Assembly: GCF_036320965.1 (NCBI RefSeq) | Contig: NC_092226.1 | Coordinates: 17,291,002 to 17,355,001 of the forward strand | Source: Panulirus ornatus | Lineage: Eukaryota; Arthropoda; Malacostraca; Decapoda; Palinuridae | DNA length: 64,000 nucleotides | Direction of reading: 5' to 3' | Shown: positions 40,701 through 55,700 of the stretch, in pieces | How the letters are laid out: each line of letters starts with the position of its first letter | Numbering within the stretch: position 1 is the stretch's first letter | Position numbers and translations under genes: made by a program | The notes under the pieces: generated by a model | What the model saw: only the letters and a program-made list of their open reading frames with translations | Database searches by the model: none | Told to the model about the DNA's origin: nothing

Positions 40701-43700
40701 CTAATTGTGTGAAATAATGTTGCAATTTTTTTGTTGTTTTTGTGGTGTCAGGGTGTTTTGGTTTGATTATGAGATTGTGTGCATATGAAAGGGGTCTTTG
40801 TGTTGTGGTTTGCTTGAGGGAATATAAGGTTGTGTAGGAAGAGATAGGAAGGGACAGGTTAAAAAGATATTGCTCATGTATCTCCTTCCTGTCATAAAAG
40901 GTGACTAAAAGGGGTGGAGATAGGCAGTTGAGGAATCCTCCCCTCTTGTATTACTTTCCAAAGGAAGGAACAGAGGAAGGAGAAGGATCTTATAAGGCTG
41001 TAATTGATTACCTGTTTGTACTGTAAAGGGAGTAAGTTTACACTCACAAGGCCCAGTCTCATGAATATTCTCTGTCACACAACTTCATTCATTCATTCCT
41101 TTCCAATCATCCTTTACTCCTATACTGTAAAAATACTTCTTCAAATCTTTTTCAGTGTTTCTTGCTTAATTTCATCTTAAGTCTAGTAGTTGTTCTGTCC
41201 TCATCTCTTAGAGAACTGTTCACTGTCTTCATCAGTGGTTCCCAAACCTAGGTTTGCGACCCAAATGAGGGTTGCAAGGATATTTCTGAGTCATGGTAAC
41301 ATCTCTTTGGGGGGGAGGGGAAATTATTTTTGGCAAAAATTGTGAAAAACTTCCATTATCACATAATGAAACAGAGGAATTTGAAAAATTACAGAAGTGC
41401 TGATAAAAGTAAAATGGGTGCGAAGAAAGCCTCCATATGACACGTTCAAGTCAGTCATGTCTTATACTTGTTCTGGTATGTTGAATCTCCCAGTGTAAAT
41501 GTGAAGCCTACACCTGTCTCTTAGTACTGGTATTGCCATGTCCAGGTATTCAGTGGCATACTGGTGAAGGTTGAGATCTTAGTTAATAGAAAAAAGTAAG
41601 TTTTTGCCTGCACATTACCCATTAAAGCTGTGAAAATGACGTATTGGTGTGGAGCAGTACCTGTTCAGAGGATGTGTGACCGTAATGGGAAAATATGAAT
41701 ATTAGTAAGAATAGATAAGACCTTGAATTGGGAAATTTATCATTTTCCTATTCAAGGCCATAACCATACATATTTCCTACAAATGTAGCTTGTTTTCTCC
41801 AGTTTTTGTAATTAGTGCCCTCTTATGTGTGTGATGTCTCTGCATGTGAACATTGTTTGAATAGTATGGTATTGTACACATAGTGTATTATATATCAGCC
41901 CTTTAGGTCACCAGGCCAAAAAAAGATTATGTTTAGGGTCACAATCAAAAATGTTTGAGATATACTAGTTTACATCATCAGTCTGTTTTAAAAACTTAAA
42001 TGGTTATGTTTAGGTCATCCCTAACTCTTCTATCCTCCTAAGTGGGCAAATTTTTCAGCCTTGCATGTGATGAAATGTGGAAAGATTGCTGGAGTGGATA
42101 GTATTGCAATTGAATTTCTTCAGAAAGGGGGTGATTGTGTTACTGATTGATTAGTATGGATTTTCAGTGTTTATATGGATGTAACCAGACTTCTTGCTAG
42201 AGGTTGCACTGTGAATGAAAAGTCACCTCTTGTGAACTTAATCACTTGGAGTGAAGTTTTGTCAAAGAACTTTTCACTTCAATGGAATCAACATTTCCCT
42301 GCTTGTAGAAGTAGTATAGCTTTGGGGTGCATGATCCATTAGAAAGGTTCTGGATAACACCAGAACTCTTTCATAGAACAATCTAGGGGTAAGTATGAAT
42401 AACAGATGTTTGTATAGATCATGGTGAGGTGCCTGAAGGGTGTGTGATGTCAGTATGACTATTTGATATGTTTGCGGGGATGGTAGTGAGGCAGATGAAT
42501 GCAAGAGTGTTGGAGAGAGGACCAGGTATGCAGTCTGCTAGGGATAGGGGGACTGGGAGGCAAATCAGTTGTTGTTTGTTGATATGGTACTGGTGTCAGA
42601 TTTGAAGGAGAATTTGCAGGAGCTGGTGTCATAAGTTTAGATGAGTGTGTGTGAAAGGAGAAAGTCTAGGGTCAGTGAGAGTAAAAACAAAGTTATTAGG
42701 CTTTGCAGTGAAGAGACAGGCTATTTAAAATGTAAGTTTGAATGGAAAGAACTTGGAAGAAATAGAGTGGAATAGATACCTGAGGGTGAATGGGTGTTTG
42801 GGTTCGGGAGAGGGTGGCAGAAGTAGGTTGTTTGTGTTGGGGAGATATGTGAAGTGAGAAAGTCTTGGCAAGTGGTTTTGTGAAGAGAGAAGATTAAGTG
42901 AAAGCCTTTTATAAGATAAAATGTGGCAAATGGATGGTATTGCTGTTAAATTTCTCAGGAAAGGGGGAGATTGTGTTGTAGATTGGTTTGCCAGGATTTT
43001 CATTGTATGTATGGATTACGGTGTTGTGTCAGAGGCTTGGTAAAATGCATGCATCATGCCATTATATAAAGGTGAGGGGGGCAAAGGTGAGTGTATGAAT
43101 TACAGAGGTTTAAGTTTGTTGAGTGTACCTGGTAAGTTGTATGGAAGAGTGGTGGTTAACGGTGTGGTAGAACAATTTAGTTTCAGGAGTGGTGGTGTTG
43201 TGGATCAGGTGTTTGCTTTGACGAAGAATCTTATATATAGTCTTTAAAGAAAACAGACTCTACCTGCATGATGTTACATCTTGAGGGAAAAGTTACCTTT
43301 GGCAAGGCTTTACTTATTGGGAGTAAATTTTCATTAATAAACTTCTCACTCCAGAGCCCACATATCCCTGCAGGAGCTTATGGAAAGATGTCCTGGTGAG
43401 CATCAGTACTCTTTCTTAGAACGAGATCTCGTGATAGTTATAGGTAAATGAATAGGTATATATTTTATATCATATGTGATTGCTGTTTCCTTTGGGAAGT
43501 GAGGTAGTTTCAGGAACAGATGATCACACACAGACAGTATCAGCTAACAAGAAAAGAGTCTAGGGGGATGTTTCCTGTCTTTTCAAGATTTTGGAGGTTC
43601 TTCAGCTCATGAAGCCTATGTGTACAAGTAAAAGAAGGTAGAAGAATGTTGAGGGGGGCCCCTGAGTGATATATGCTTTGGATATTTTGGATATTAAGGT

Positions 43701-46700
43701 AGAGTGTGCCAAATTTTAGGTGTTTGATAGGGACTGGGAGTGGAAGTTTCCCATGTTCAAATCAAATGTGGGTAGAAGAATGTGAAGGGGCCCCTGAGAG
43801 ATATATGCTTTGGATATTTTGGATATTAAGTTCAAGTTTGCCAAATTATGGACGTGTGGTAGGGCTTGGAAATGAAAAATTCTCAGATTCAAAATGAATG
43901 CCCAAGTGTGTTGCCAACTTCAGTGTATCAATTTCTTGCTATTAATATGATATATAAGGAGATGTACTTCATAAGAGTGAGTGGCAAACATTGGGGAAGT
44001 GAACAAGTGTAGCAAAGATTTACTGTAAGAAAGTGTAGCTTTGACTTAACAAAAGGGAGTAGAGTTCTATTGTAGCTAAAAGCAGCATTGTCAGTGACAT
44101 TTTGATATTTAATTTCTTCCCATTATTGAGGCTATTTTGTGTTAGTAAGCTTCATTACTGTTACTAGTAATACTCTAGGGTTCAGTTTAAGACCTTAAGC
44201 ACTACCTGAGCCATGCAAAAGAATAGGATTCTTAAGTTGTATGATGAAAAGAGATGTGGTGAAAGTCTCGCTAAAGATTAAGTGCAGCAAAGCAGCTGGA
44301 GTGAATGGGATTGCAATTGAATTCCATAAGAAAGGAGTTGCTTGTGTTGTTGACTGTTATGATTTTCAGTCTATGTATAGATCATGGTAGGATGCTTGAG
44401 GAATGATGGAATGCCATTGTATATAGGCAAGCGGGACAAAAGTGAATGTTCAAATTACAATGTAGCTTCAGGTGTGGTAGAGGATGTATGGATCAGTTAT
44501 TTGCTATGAAGAATTTATGCAAGATATACTTATGTGTAGTGTAAAATCAGGCCTTGAAAAGAAATCATGAATTGTGTAGGTTGATTAATCATATGTGAAA
44601 TGTAATTATGCCTGGAAAAAACAGTATGTGTTTTACACTCACTTTACATGTATAAGGTGTATCCCTGCCCTACAGAGGTCCTCCCCTGTCTAGTAACCAT
44701 CCATCACCCACCCACACCAGCAAAGAGGTATAATTATTTATTGGTATTTTTTGATAAAGTATGATAAAGACACTATAAAGAAAAATTATTTTTATTTTTG
44801 CATCTTTCATAATGATGGATCACAGGAAATACTGCTGTGAAAGTGTTATATATACCAGAAAGAGAATTGATCCAGAAGTGGTTCCTAGCAGCACCCCACT
44901 CATATCTAACCATTCTGTGGCTTAGCTATTGATCTTTTTGTATGGCTAGATATCCAGTTTTCTAGCCACTAAAGCACAGATCTATACCATGAGAATGTTA
45001 AATACAGTCCTGAAGACCTAAGAAGATTTTGCATAAGTAACCTCACTCTAAAGAAAGTAACATTGTTTGGTGCAGGTATAGATGATAAGATTGAAAAAAT
45101 GTGTTTTGCTTGATGCTTAAGCTAACTTTTCTTAGGTTGGCCGTTTGTCACGTAATTTGATGCGGGGACAAGGAGGTTTTCCTGAACTGTCTGGCCTCAC
45201 ACCTCTCCACATGCTCATTGAGATGGGGTGTGAGAAAATCAAGAGGGATTACATCAATATTTTCCAAGGTAAAACTTCAAATAGAACTTTTTAGTCATGT
45301 GTCAGAACTTATCATTACTTCTTTTTCCTTATTGTGCTGCTCTTTTATCTTCAGCCTGTGGTAACAATCGGATATTACATTGGTAATATGCTTTTTGAAT
45401 CTGTGTTATATTATCATTAATGTGTATCCTGACTATTGGTAAATTTGCTCTAGTTTCTCATGTGAAGAAAATGCATGCTTTATCATCTGTAAACACATTG
45501 TTTCCCCATGAAGCTGGTGAACTGGCAACGGGTGAGCAGCTCTCATGGTTTGTGAGTTATGATAAGGAGAGTCCAGAGGTGGTAGTATCTCAGTTGGAAA
45601 GGCTTCACATAGCCCTGCAAGTAGTAGTGGCTTTGCGTACCTATCTTAGTCTGTCTTCAGCTTCTTTGACGCAGTGTACAACTCAGGTCAGTTATTATAT
45701 TGTGTAATAATTTGTAAGTGGCTGTCATCATGCGTATGAAATATTTTTTCTTTCTGTTTATATCATATGTATTGTTCTCAGGAGGCAGTCCTTTGGTGTT
45801 GCCAAATTAACAGTACCTTTGTCTAATGATGGATCACAAATCAACATGTTGCTGTAGTGATGTTCAAATATCAAGGTACAACTCCAGAGATTAATACTAA
45901 AGAAAAAAAGGGCTGTTTTAGATTAATCATTTTGAGTATTCATTTCCATGAATGATGAAACATTCAAAGGTTTTTCATGGATTAGACCTTTTATAATGAT
46001 GCCAAGGGTGAACAGCATTAGATTCATATCCTACAAGTTGTACATTTGTGAACTACTTGACTCTAAACCATTAGAATGTGTAATGACATGCCAATGGCTG
46101 TACATGCTTTGTAAGCACTGAATGTGCATCTGCTGGCATGCAGAACTAAATTTATTTAGGTAGTGTTTTCGGGAGACAAATCAAGTTATAAAACACCTCA
46201 CTAAAAGCTCTTTAAGATACCTCATTTTAATTACTCTTATTTCATTATCAAAGAAAAAGAATACTGGTTCACCATAATTGTTGAAAAAATTAATGAACAA
46301 ACCATATTTTTAGTTTGCCATTTCAAGTACCAGTACCATTACTGTATTCTTTTCCTTTAATTGTTGATTAATGTTATCAAAAGGTTATAAAAATTTATAA
46401 TTCATCATATTCTGCATAATAATAGTAGGAAAAATGATTTATGGTTTGTACTCAGTTAGAAGGAACCATTGCATACATACATAACTATGTTTTTAAGTTT
46501 CCCACAGTGGTACACATTGCCTTACTTCATTTATGGTAATGAAATAAATTTTGTCCTTCTCAGTATTTGATATTGGCATTTAATGATGTACAAGTATTTC
46601 TGTATGTGTGTAGAAATTAACCTTTAGCAGCTGGAATGTGGTTCTGAATGATTTTGCACATTTAGAGCTACATTGAAAGTGACAAATGGGATTGGCATTC

Positions 46701-49700
46701 TTGGCCTTTGATAATAAGATTGCTGTTGTTTTAAGGTTTGATAAAGTTCCAGTTATGCTTAATGTTTTAAAGTCAGGAGGCTTCGCTGTGTGAATGAATG
46801 CAAATGTTACGTGTATCTGTCTCTGCATCCCAATTTGATTTCATTAAGCATGTCTATCTTCACATGCTCTCCTCCACTGGGTATGTTTAGAGCTTAAAAT
46901 TTAATCTTTTTAAAAAACGAGGATGTAAGGCATGTGTACGTGTAGGAAGAGAGGAAAGTGATTGGTTCTCAGTGAATGTAGGTTTGCGGCAGGGGTGTGT
47001 GATGTCTCCATGGTTGTTTAATTTGTTTATGGATGGGGTTGTTAGGGAGGTAGATGCAAGAGTTTTGGAAAGAGGGGCAAGTATGAAGTCTGTTGGGGAT
47101 GAGAGAGCTTGGGAAGTGAGTCAGTTGTTGTTCGCTGATGATACAGCGCTGGTGGCTGATTCATGTGAGAAACTGCAGAAGCTGGTGACTGAGTTTGGTA
47201 AAGTGTGTGGAAGAAGAAAGTTAAGAGTAAATGTGAATAAGAGCAAGGTTATTAGGTACAGTAGGGTTGAGGGTCAAGTCAATTGGGAGGTGAGTTTGAA
47301 TGGAGAAAAACTGGAGGAAGTGAAGTGTTTTAGATATCTGGGAGTGGATCTGGCAGCGGATGGAACCATGGAAGCGGAAGTGGATCATAGGGTGGGGGAG
47401 GGGGCGAAAATTCTGGGGGCCTTGAAGAATGTGTGGAAGTCGAGAACATTATCTCGGAAAGCAAAAATGGGTATGTTTGAAGGAATAGTGGTTCCAACAA
47501 TGTTGTATGGTTGCGAGGCGTGGGCTATGGATAGAGTTGTGCGCAGGAGGATGGATGTGCTGGAAATGAGATGTTTGAGGACAATGTGTGGTGTGAGGTG
47601 GTTTGATCGAGTGAGTAACGTAAGGGTAAGAGAGATGTGTGGAAATAAAAAGAGCGTGGTTGAGAGAGCAGAAGAGGGTGTTTTGAAGTGGTTTGGGCAC
47701 ATGGAGAGAATGAGTGAGGAAAGATTGACCAAGAGGATATATGTGTCGGAGGTGGAGGGAACGAGGAGAAGAGGGAGACCAAATTGGAGGTGGAAAGATG
47801 GAGTGAAAAAGATTTTGTGTGATCGGGGCCTGAACATGCAGGAGGGTGAAAGGAGGGCAAGGAATAGAGTGAATTGGAGCGATGTGGTATACTGGGGTTG
47901 ACGTGCTGTCAGTGGATTGAATCAAGGCATGTGAAGCGTCTGGGGTAAACCATGGAAAGCTGTGTAGGTATGTATATTTGCGTGTGTGGACGTATGTATA
48001 TACATGTGTATGGGGGGGGGTTTGGCCATTTCTTTCGTCTGTTTCCTTGCGCTACCTCGCAAACGCGGGAGACAGCGACGAAGTATAAAAAAAAAAAAAA
48101 AACTAGGTGTACCAATGACATGAAAAAATATTGAAAATCACTCAATCTTGCTGTAAAAGCCATGATGTGTGATTGTACACATTATGAATAATACCAGAAC
48201 CTGTAGGTATACTGATGAGGATTTGTGTTTGTGCATTTTAGTTTGGTCATATCAGTTCGTGTACCACCTGCCATGGGGCATGCTGGGTAGTTAGGCTGAC
48301 ATGCCCCTCAGTCACTACATGATTCTCATTGTTAAAACAAAAATTTAATGATTTGAATTTATGTACGTCCTATTGGATTCTTAATGTTTTGCACCATGGG
48401 ACCTACGAATTATAGTGTGTTTTTAGAAAAAGCTATGAAACTCAACTTGAGAGGCAAACTGGAATATGGAATGAAGAGTTTTTATATATCTATCTGTGTT
48501 TCTCATGCACGTTCCCTCCAGGAACTCCCTCAAGGGGGTGGCCACTGCAAAAGAGTCTCCATAACTGGTGAACTCCAGTGCTGCTTCTTAGCCTTCAGTG
48601 CCTCCCCTTTTACAGGCCACTGGCTGAGGGTGACTTTAGTGCAGTGATTCCAAATGCTCCGACTTATTGTTCGTACCAACCACTTGTACCTAATATTCCA
48701 TCCTACTACTTTTACCTAATGCTCCTCTCTAATGTTCCTGTGTGCTACTTCTCCCAAATGTTTCTTGCAAATGCTCCTGCATAATCCTACCTACTACTGC
48801 CATCTATTCTACTCGCCATTTTGCCAAGAGGTAGGGCTAGTATTACCAGTAACATGCCTCCCTAGTCATTGGCTGCCTACAGACTACGACCTACTAGAGC
48901 TTATAAACAACAGTATATTCAGGGTTGTGAGATATAATGATGTTCAATGAAAATATTTTTTCAGGTGCACTTCAAGGAACAGTTTTGTTGCAGCATTATT
49001 TGTAAACATGGTACAGTAATAGTTGAAGACAAGGAAGTGAAGATTAGTTTAATAACAAGTTCTGCAGATTACAGGACAGTAAATACAGCTGTGGGTAATG
49101 AAGAACATCAAGAGAAATTGCAAAGATAATTGGATAATACATACAGATGGGCTAAACAGAACATGATGGAATTTAATGAGAAAAAATTAACAATTGACAA
49201 TTAACAGCATACCATTGCTTTAGTATACAGTCTGTTATAGATGAGAGGGCTTAGGAAGTGAGTCAGTTGTTGTTCAGTGATGATACAGCGTTGATGGCTG
49301 ATTCGGGGGAGAAACTGCAGAAGTTGGTGACTGAGTTTGGTAAAGTGTGTGAAAGAAGAAAGCTGAAAGTAAATGTGAATAAGAGCAAGGTTATTAGATT
49401 CAGTAGGGTTGAGGGACAAGTAAATTGGGAGGTGAGTTTAAATGGAGAAAAACTGAAGGAAGTGAAGTGTTTTAGTTATCTGGGAGTGGATTTGGCAGTG
49501 GATGGAACCATGAAAGTGAGTCAGGGTGGGGGAGGGGGCAAAGGTTCTGGGAGCGTTGAAGAATGTGTGGAAGGCGAGAATGTTATCTCGGAGAGCAAAA
49601 ATGGGTATGTATGAAGGAATAGTGGTTCCAACAATGTTATATGGTTGTGAGGCATGGGCTGTCGATAGGGTTGTACAGAGGAGGGTGGATGCGTTGGAAA

Positions 49701-52700
49701 TGAGATGTTTGAGGACAATATGTGGTGTGAGGTGGTTTGATCGAGTAAGTAATGAAAGGATAATAGAGATGTGTGGTAATAAAAAGAGTGTGGTTGAGAG
49801 AGCAGAAGAGGGTATATTGAAATGGTTTGGTCACATGGAGAGAATGAGTGAGAAAAGATTGACAAAGAGGATATATGTGTCAGAGGTTGAGGGAATGAGG
49901 AGAAGTGGGAGACCAAAGTGGAGGTGGAAGGATGGGGTGAAAAAGATTTTGAGCGATTGGGGCCTGCACATGCGGGAGGGTGAAAAGCGTGCAAGGAATA
50001 GAGTGAATTGGAACGATATGGTATACCAGGGTTGATGTGCTGTCAATAGATTGAACCAGGGCATGTGAAGGGTCTCGGGTAAACCATGGAAAGTTTTGTG
50101 GGGCCTGGATGTGGCAAGGGAGCTGTGGTTTTGGTGCGCATTACACATGACAGCTAGAGACTGAGTGTGAACAAATGTGGCCTTGTTGTCTTTTCCTAGC
50201 ACTACCTCGTGGGCACGTGGGGGTAGGCGGGTGCCATTTCATATGTGGCAGGGTGGCGGAGGGAATGGATGAAGGCAGCATGTATGAATATGTACATGTG
50301 TATATATGTATGCATTCACCTGCAAGGGTTTTGGAGGTGAATACAAGGGTTTTGGAAAGAGGGGCAAGTATGCAGTCTGTTGTGAATGAGAGACCTTGAG
50401 AAGTGAGTCAGTTGTTGTTCGCTGATGATATAGCGCTGGTGGCAGATTCATGTAAGACACTGCAGAAGCTGGTGACTGAGTTTGGTAAAGTGTGTGAAAA
50501 AAGAAAGTTAAGAGTAAATGTGAATAAGAGCAAGGTTATTAGGTACAGTAGGGTTGAGGGTCAAGTCAATTGGGAGGTAAGTTTGAATGGAGAAAAACTG
50601 GAGGAAGTACAGTGTTTTAAATATCTGGGAGTGGATCTGGCAGCGGATGGAACCATGGAAGCGGAAGTGAATCATAGGGTGGGGGAGGGGGCGAAAATTC
50701 TGGGAGCCTTGAAGAATGTTTGGAAGTCGAGAACATTATCTCAGAAAGCAAAAATGGGTATGTTTGAAGGAATAGTGGTTCCAACAATGTTGTATGGTTG
50801 CGAGGCGTGGGCTATGGATAGAGTTGCGCGCAGGAGGGTGGATGTGCTGGAAATGAGATGTTTGAGGACAGTATGTGGTGTGAGGTGGTTTGATCGAGTA
50901 AGTAATGTAAGGGTAAGAGAGATGTGTGGAAATAAAAAGAGTGTGGTTGAGAGAGCAGAAGAGGGTGTTTTGAAATGGTTTGGCCACATGGAGAGAATGA
51001 GTGAGGAAAGATTGACCGAGAGAATATATGCGTCAGAGGTGGAGGGAACGAGGAGAAGTGGGAGACCAAATTTTAGGTGGAAAGACGGAGTGAAAAAGAT
51101 TTTGAGTGATCGGGGCCTGAGCATGCAGGAGGATGAAAGGCGTGCAAAGAATAGAGTGAATTGGAACGATGTGGTATACCAGGGTCGACGTGCTGTCAGT
51201 GGATTGAACCAGGGCATGTGAAGCATCTGGGGTAAACCATGGAAAGTTGTGTGGGGCCTGGATGTGGAAAGGGAACTGTGGTTTCGGTGCATTATTACAT
51301 GACAGCTAGAGACTGAGTGTGAACGAATGGGGCCTTTGGTGTCTTTTCCTAGCGCTACCTCGCACACATGTGGGGGGAGGGGGTTGTTATTCTATGTGTG
51401 GCGAGGTGGCGATGGGAACAAATAAATGCAGACAGTATGAATTATGTACATGTGTATATATGTATATGTCTGTGTGTGTATATATATATGTGTACATTGA
51501 GATGTATAGGTATGTATATTTGCGTGTGTGGATGTGTATGTATATACATGTGTATGTGGGCGGGTTGGGCCATTCTTTCGTCTGTTTCCTTGCGCTACCT
51601 CGCTAACGCAGGAGACAGCAATAAAGCAAAATAGATAAAATAAATATGTATATATGTATATGTATGTATATGATGAAGAATGAAATGTATAGGTATGTAT
51701 ATGTGTGTGTGTTGGCGTTTATGTATATGCATGTGTATGTGGGTGGGTTGGGCCATTCTTTCGTCTGTTTCCTTGTGCTACCTCACTAACGCGGGAGACA
51801 GCGACAAAGTATATTATAAAAAAAAATATAACCTGTGTAACAAAGCTCATAGGTATGGGGAAAGAATGGTCTGGGAATTTTCTTAGGGTTAGAGTCAAGG
51901 GTTGATGTGAGGTTGTGAGCTAAGGAATGGGCAGCACTACTGAAGCACTTGTGGGAATGTGATGGTGAATAGCTTGTAGGGTTGTGTGCTGAGAAAGGAC
52001 TGTTGACTGGGAATACTTTATTTAAAAAGTGGGACATACATAAGTATACATGGGTGAGCCGGAAAGATGGTTTATGGGTATTACTGGATTACACACTAAT
52101 TGATAGGCATGCAAGAGCGAAACACTTAGCTGTGAATGTGCTGAGAGGGACAGTTAGTGTGATGTCTAATTATTGTCTGGTGGAGGCAAGGATGAAGATT
52201 TATTGAGGCATTTGGAAAAGAGGAAATGATGTGAGTGAGAAGAGGGTGGTGGAAATATGAGCTTGGAAGAGAGACTTGTGTGAAGAAACACTAGGGGAGA
52301 TTGAGTGTTGACCATCAGGTTAGAAATGGTGTTCAATTTTGTATTAAAAAATGGATTTATTTCCACTCTTTCTCTCCATATTGAATTGGTATCACTTCTT
52401 AATATCCACTTTCCTTGAAATGGGTTTTTAGCAATTGTTGTCTTCAGTCTAACTGCAAGACTAACAATTAGAGTATTTTTATATGTGATTTAATATAATT
52501 TTGACAGGTGCTGAAGCAGCTGAAAGGAGAGGAATTTAGCTCTTCATACACCTTTTCCTTTAAACTTGAAACATTGAGCATTCATCAGTTACTTAACAGG
52601 TTAGTATGCCATACATGGTTCTTCAGGCTTTATGTTTTTTATAAGCATAGTGCAGTACTCCTTAATGTGTTTACATATTCCAATTTTTTCATTTTGTGAT

Positions 52701-55700
52701 AAATTTTGTGCTTGATAATAAAGTGGAGAAACATGGAACTGTGGAATTTTCCCAACAGCATAGACTTCATACAATGGAAAATGAAAAATGGTAAACCTTA
52801 CACATTGATTACTTTCTCCTCAGCCATCAGATGCTAAGAATCCTCCATTTGTGAACTGAGGTGTCTCAGTGCAACAGTTACATCACATACTTCTGTTTTG
52901 AGTTATAGTGTAGGAATCACACTGTGGGTGTATCTGCATTACACCATAATAAGACATAAGTGTGGAAACATTCTGTTAGGAGATGAAACTTTGGGTATCC
53001 ATCTTAGAATAGAAGTTAATTCAAGAAAGTAGACTTTGCAGAATTTCGAGTTTCTCTGAGAGAAATGATCTTTGCCTTTGTAGATTTAACCCTCTCACGT
53101 CAGATTTTGTCTCCAAAGACATTCCCCATAAGTGTCATTTCACCATCAGAAAATGAAGTTTTTAGTAGTGAATGACAATTTTTGATACTTGTACTTAGTA
53201 TGATTGACAAAGAGGATATGTGTGTCAGAGATAGAGGGAACAAGGAGAAGTGGGAGGCAAAATTGGAGGTGGAAGGATGGAGTGAAAAAGATTTTGAGCA
53301 ATCGGGGCCTGAACATACAGGAGAGTGAAAGGTGTGCAAGGAATAGAATGAACTGGAACGATGTGGTATACCAGGGTCGATGTGCTTTCAGTGGATTGAG
53401 CCATGGCATGTGAAGTGTCTGGGTTAACCATGGAAAGTTTTGTTGGGCCTGGATGTGGAAAGGGAGCTGTGGTTTTGGTGCATTACACATGACAGCCAGA
53501 GACTGAGTGTGAACGAATGTGGCCTTTGTTGTCTTTTCCTAGCACTACCTTGTGCGTGTGCGGGGAAAGGGGGAGGGTGCCATTTCATGTGTGGCGGGGT
53601 GGCAACAGGAATGGATGAAGGCAGCAAGTATGAATATGTACATGAGTACGTATATATGTATATGCTTATGTATGTATATGTATATGTTGAAATGTATAGG
53701 TATGTATACGTGCGTATGTGGACATGTATGTATATACAGGTGTATATGGGTGGGTTGGGCCATTCTTTCGTCTGTTTCCTTACGCTACCTCGCTAACATG
53801 GGAGACAGCGTCTAAGTAGAATAAATAAAATATGAATACTTTGTATGATCTTCCCAAGCTCTCTCATCCCCAACAGACTTCATACTTGCCCCTCTTTCCA
53901 AAACTCTTGCATTTACCTCCCTAACAACCCCATCCATAAACAAATTAAACAACCATGGAGACATCACACACCCCTGCCGCAAACCTACATTCACTGAGAA
54001 CCAATCACTTTCCTCTCTTCCTACACGTACACATGCCTTACATCCTCGATAAAAACTTTTCACTGCTTCTAACAACTTTCCTCCCACACCATATATTCTT
54101 AATACCTTCCACAGAGCATCTCTATCAACTCTATCATATGCCTTCTCCAGATCCATAAATGCTACATACAAATCCATTTGCTTTTCTAAGTATTTCTCAC
54201 ATACATTCTTCAAAGCAAACACCTGATCCACACATCCTCTACCACTTCTGAAACCACACTGCTCTTCCCCAATCTGATGCTCTGTACATGCCTTCACCCT
54301 CTCAATCAATACCCTCCCATATAATTTACCAGGAATACTCAACAAACTTATACCTCTGTAATTTGAGCACTCACTCTTATCCCCTTTGCCTTTGTACAAT
54401 GGCACTATGCACGCATTCCGCCAATCCTCAGGCACCTCACCATGAGTCATACATACATTAAATAACCTTACCAACCAGTCAACAATACAGTCACCCCCTT
54501 TTTTAATAAATTCCTCTGCAATACCATCCAAACCTGCTGCCTTGCCGGCTTTCATCTTCCGCAAAGCTTTCACTACCTCTTCTCTGTTTACCAAATCATT
54601 TTCCCTAACCCTCTCACTTTGCACACCACCTCGACCAAAACACCCTATATCTGCCACTCTATCATCAAACACATTCAACAAACCTTCAAAATACTCACTC
54701 CATCTCCTTCTCACATCACCACAACTTGTTATCACCTCCCCACTTGCGCCCTTCACCGAAGCTCCCATTTGCTCCCTTGTCTTACGCACTTTATTTACCT
54801 CCTTCCAGAACATCTTTTTATTCTCCCTAAAATTTAATGATACTCTCTCACCCCAACTCTCATTTGCCCTTTTTTTCACCTCTTGCACCTTTCTCTTGAC
54901 CTCCTGTCTCTTTCTTTTATACATGAGAGAGCTTGGGAAGTGAGTCAGTTGTTGTTTGCTGATGATACAGCGCTGGTGGCTGATTCATGTGAGAAACTGC
55001 AGAAGCTGGTGACTGAGTTTGGAAAAGTGTGTGGAAGAAGAAAGTTAAGAGTAAATGTGAATAAGAGCAAGGTTATTAGGTACAGTAGGGTTGAGGGTCA
55101 AGTCAATTGGGAGGTGAGTTTAAATGGAGAAAAACTGGAGGAAGTGAAGTGTTTTAGATATCTGGGAGTGGATCTGGCAGCGGATGGAACCATGGAAGCG
55201 GAAGTGGATCATAGGGTGGGGGAGGGAGCGAAAATCCTGGGGGCCTTGAAGAATGTGTGGAAGTCGAGAACATTATCTCAGAAAGCAAAAATGGGTATGT
55301 TTGAAGGAATAGTGGTTCCAACAATGTTGTATGGTTGCGAGGCGTGGGCTATGGATAGAGTTGTGCGCAGGAGGATGAATGTGCTGGAAATGAGATGTTT
55401 GAGGACAATGTGTGGAGTGAGGTGGTTTGATCGAGTGAGTAACGTAAGGGTAAGAGAGATGTGTGGAAATAAAAAGAGCGTGGTTGAGAGAGCAGAAGAG
55501 GGTGTTTTGAAGTGGTTTGGGCACATGGAGAGTATGAGTGAGGAAAGATTGACCAAGAGGATATATGTGTCGGAGGTGGAGGGAACAAGGAGAAGAGGGA
55601 GACCAAATTGGAGGTGGAAAGATGGAGTGAAAAAGATTTTGTGTGATCGGGGCCTGAACATGCAGGAGGGTGAAAGGAGGGCAAGGAATAGAGTGAATTG

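Noticed and set aside
39358..45135. A novel multi-gene system in the 39-45 kb stretch
   Set aside because: On reading both strands I found only intron DNA, tandem repeats, a hAT-like MITE and decayed LINE pieces.
48963..49129. Possible ZWILCH exon starting VHFK after an AG
   Set aside because: It continues into a Jockey/CR1-type RT block with a decayed FADD motif, and the H-to-I exon join is already complete in phase without it.
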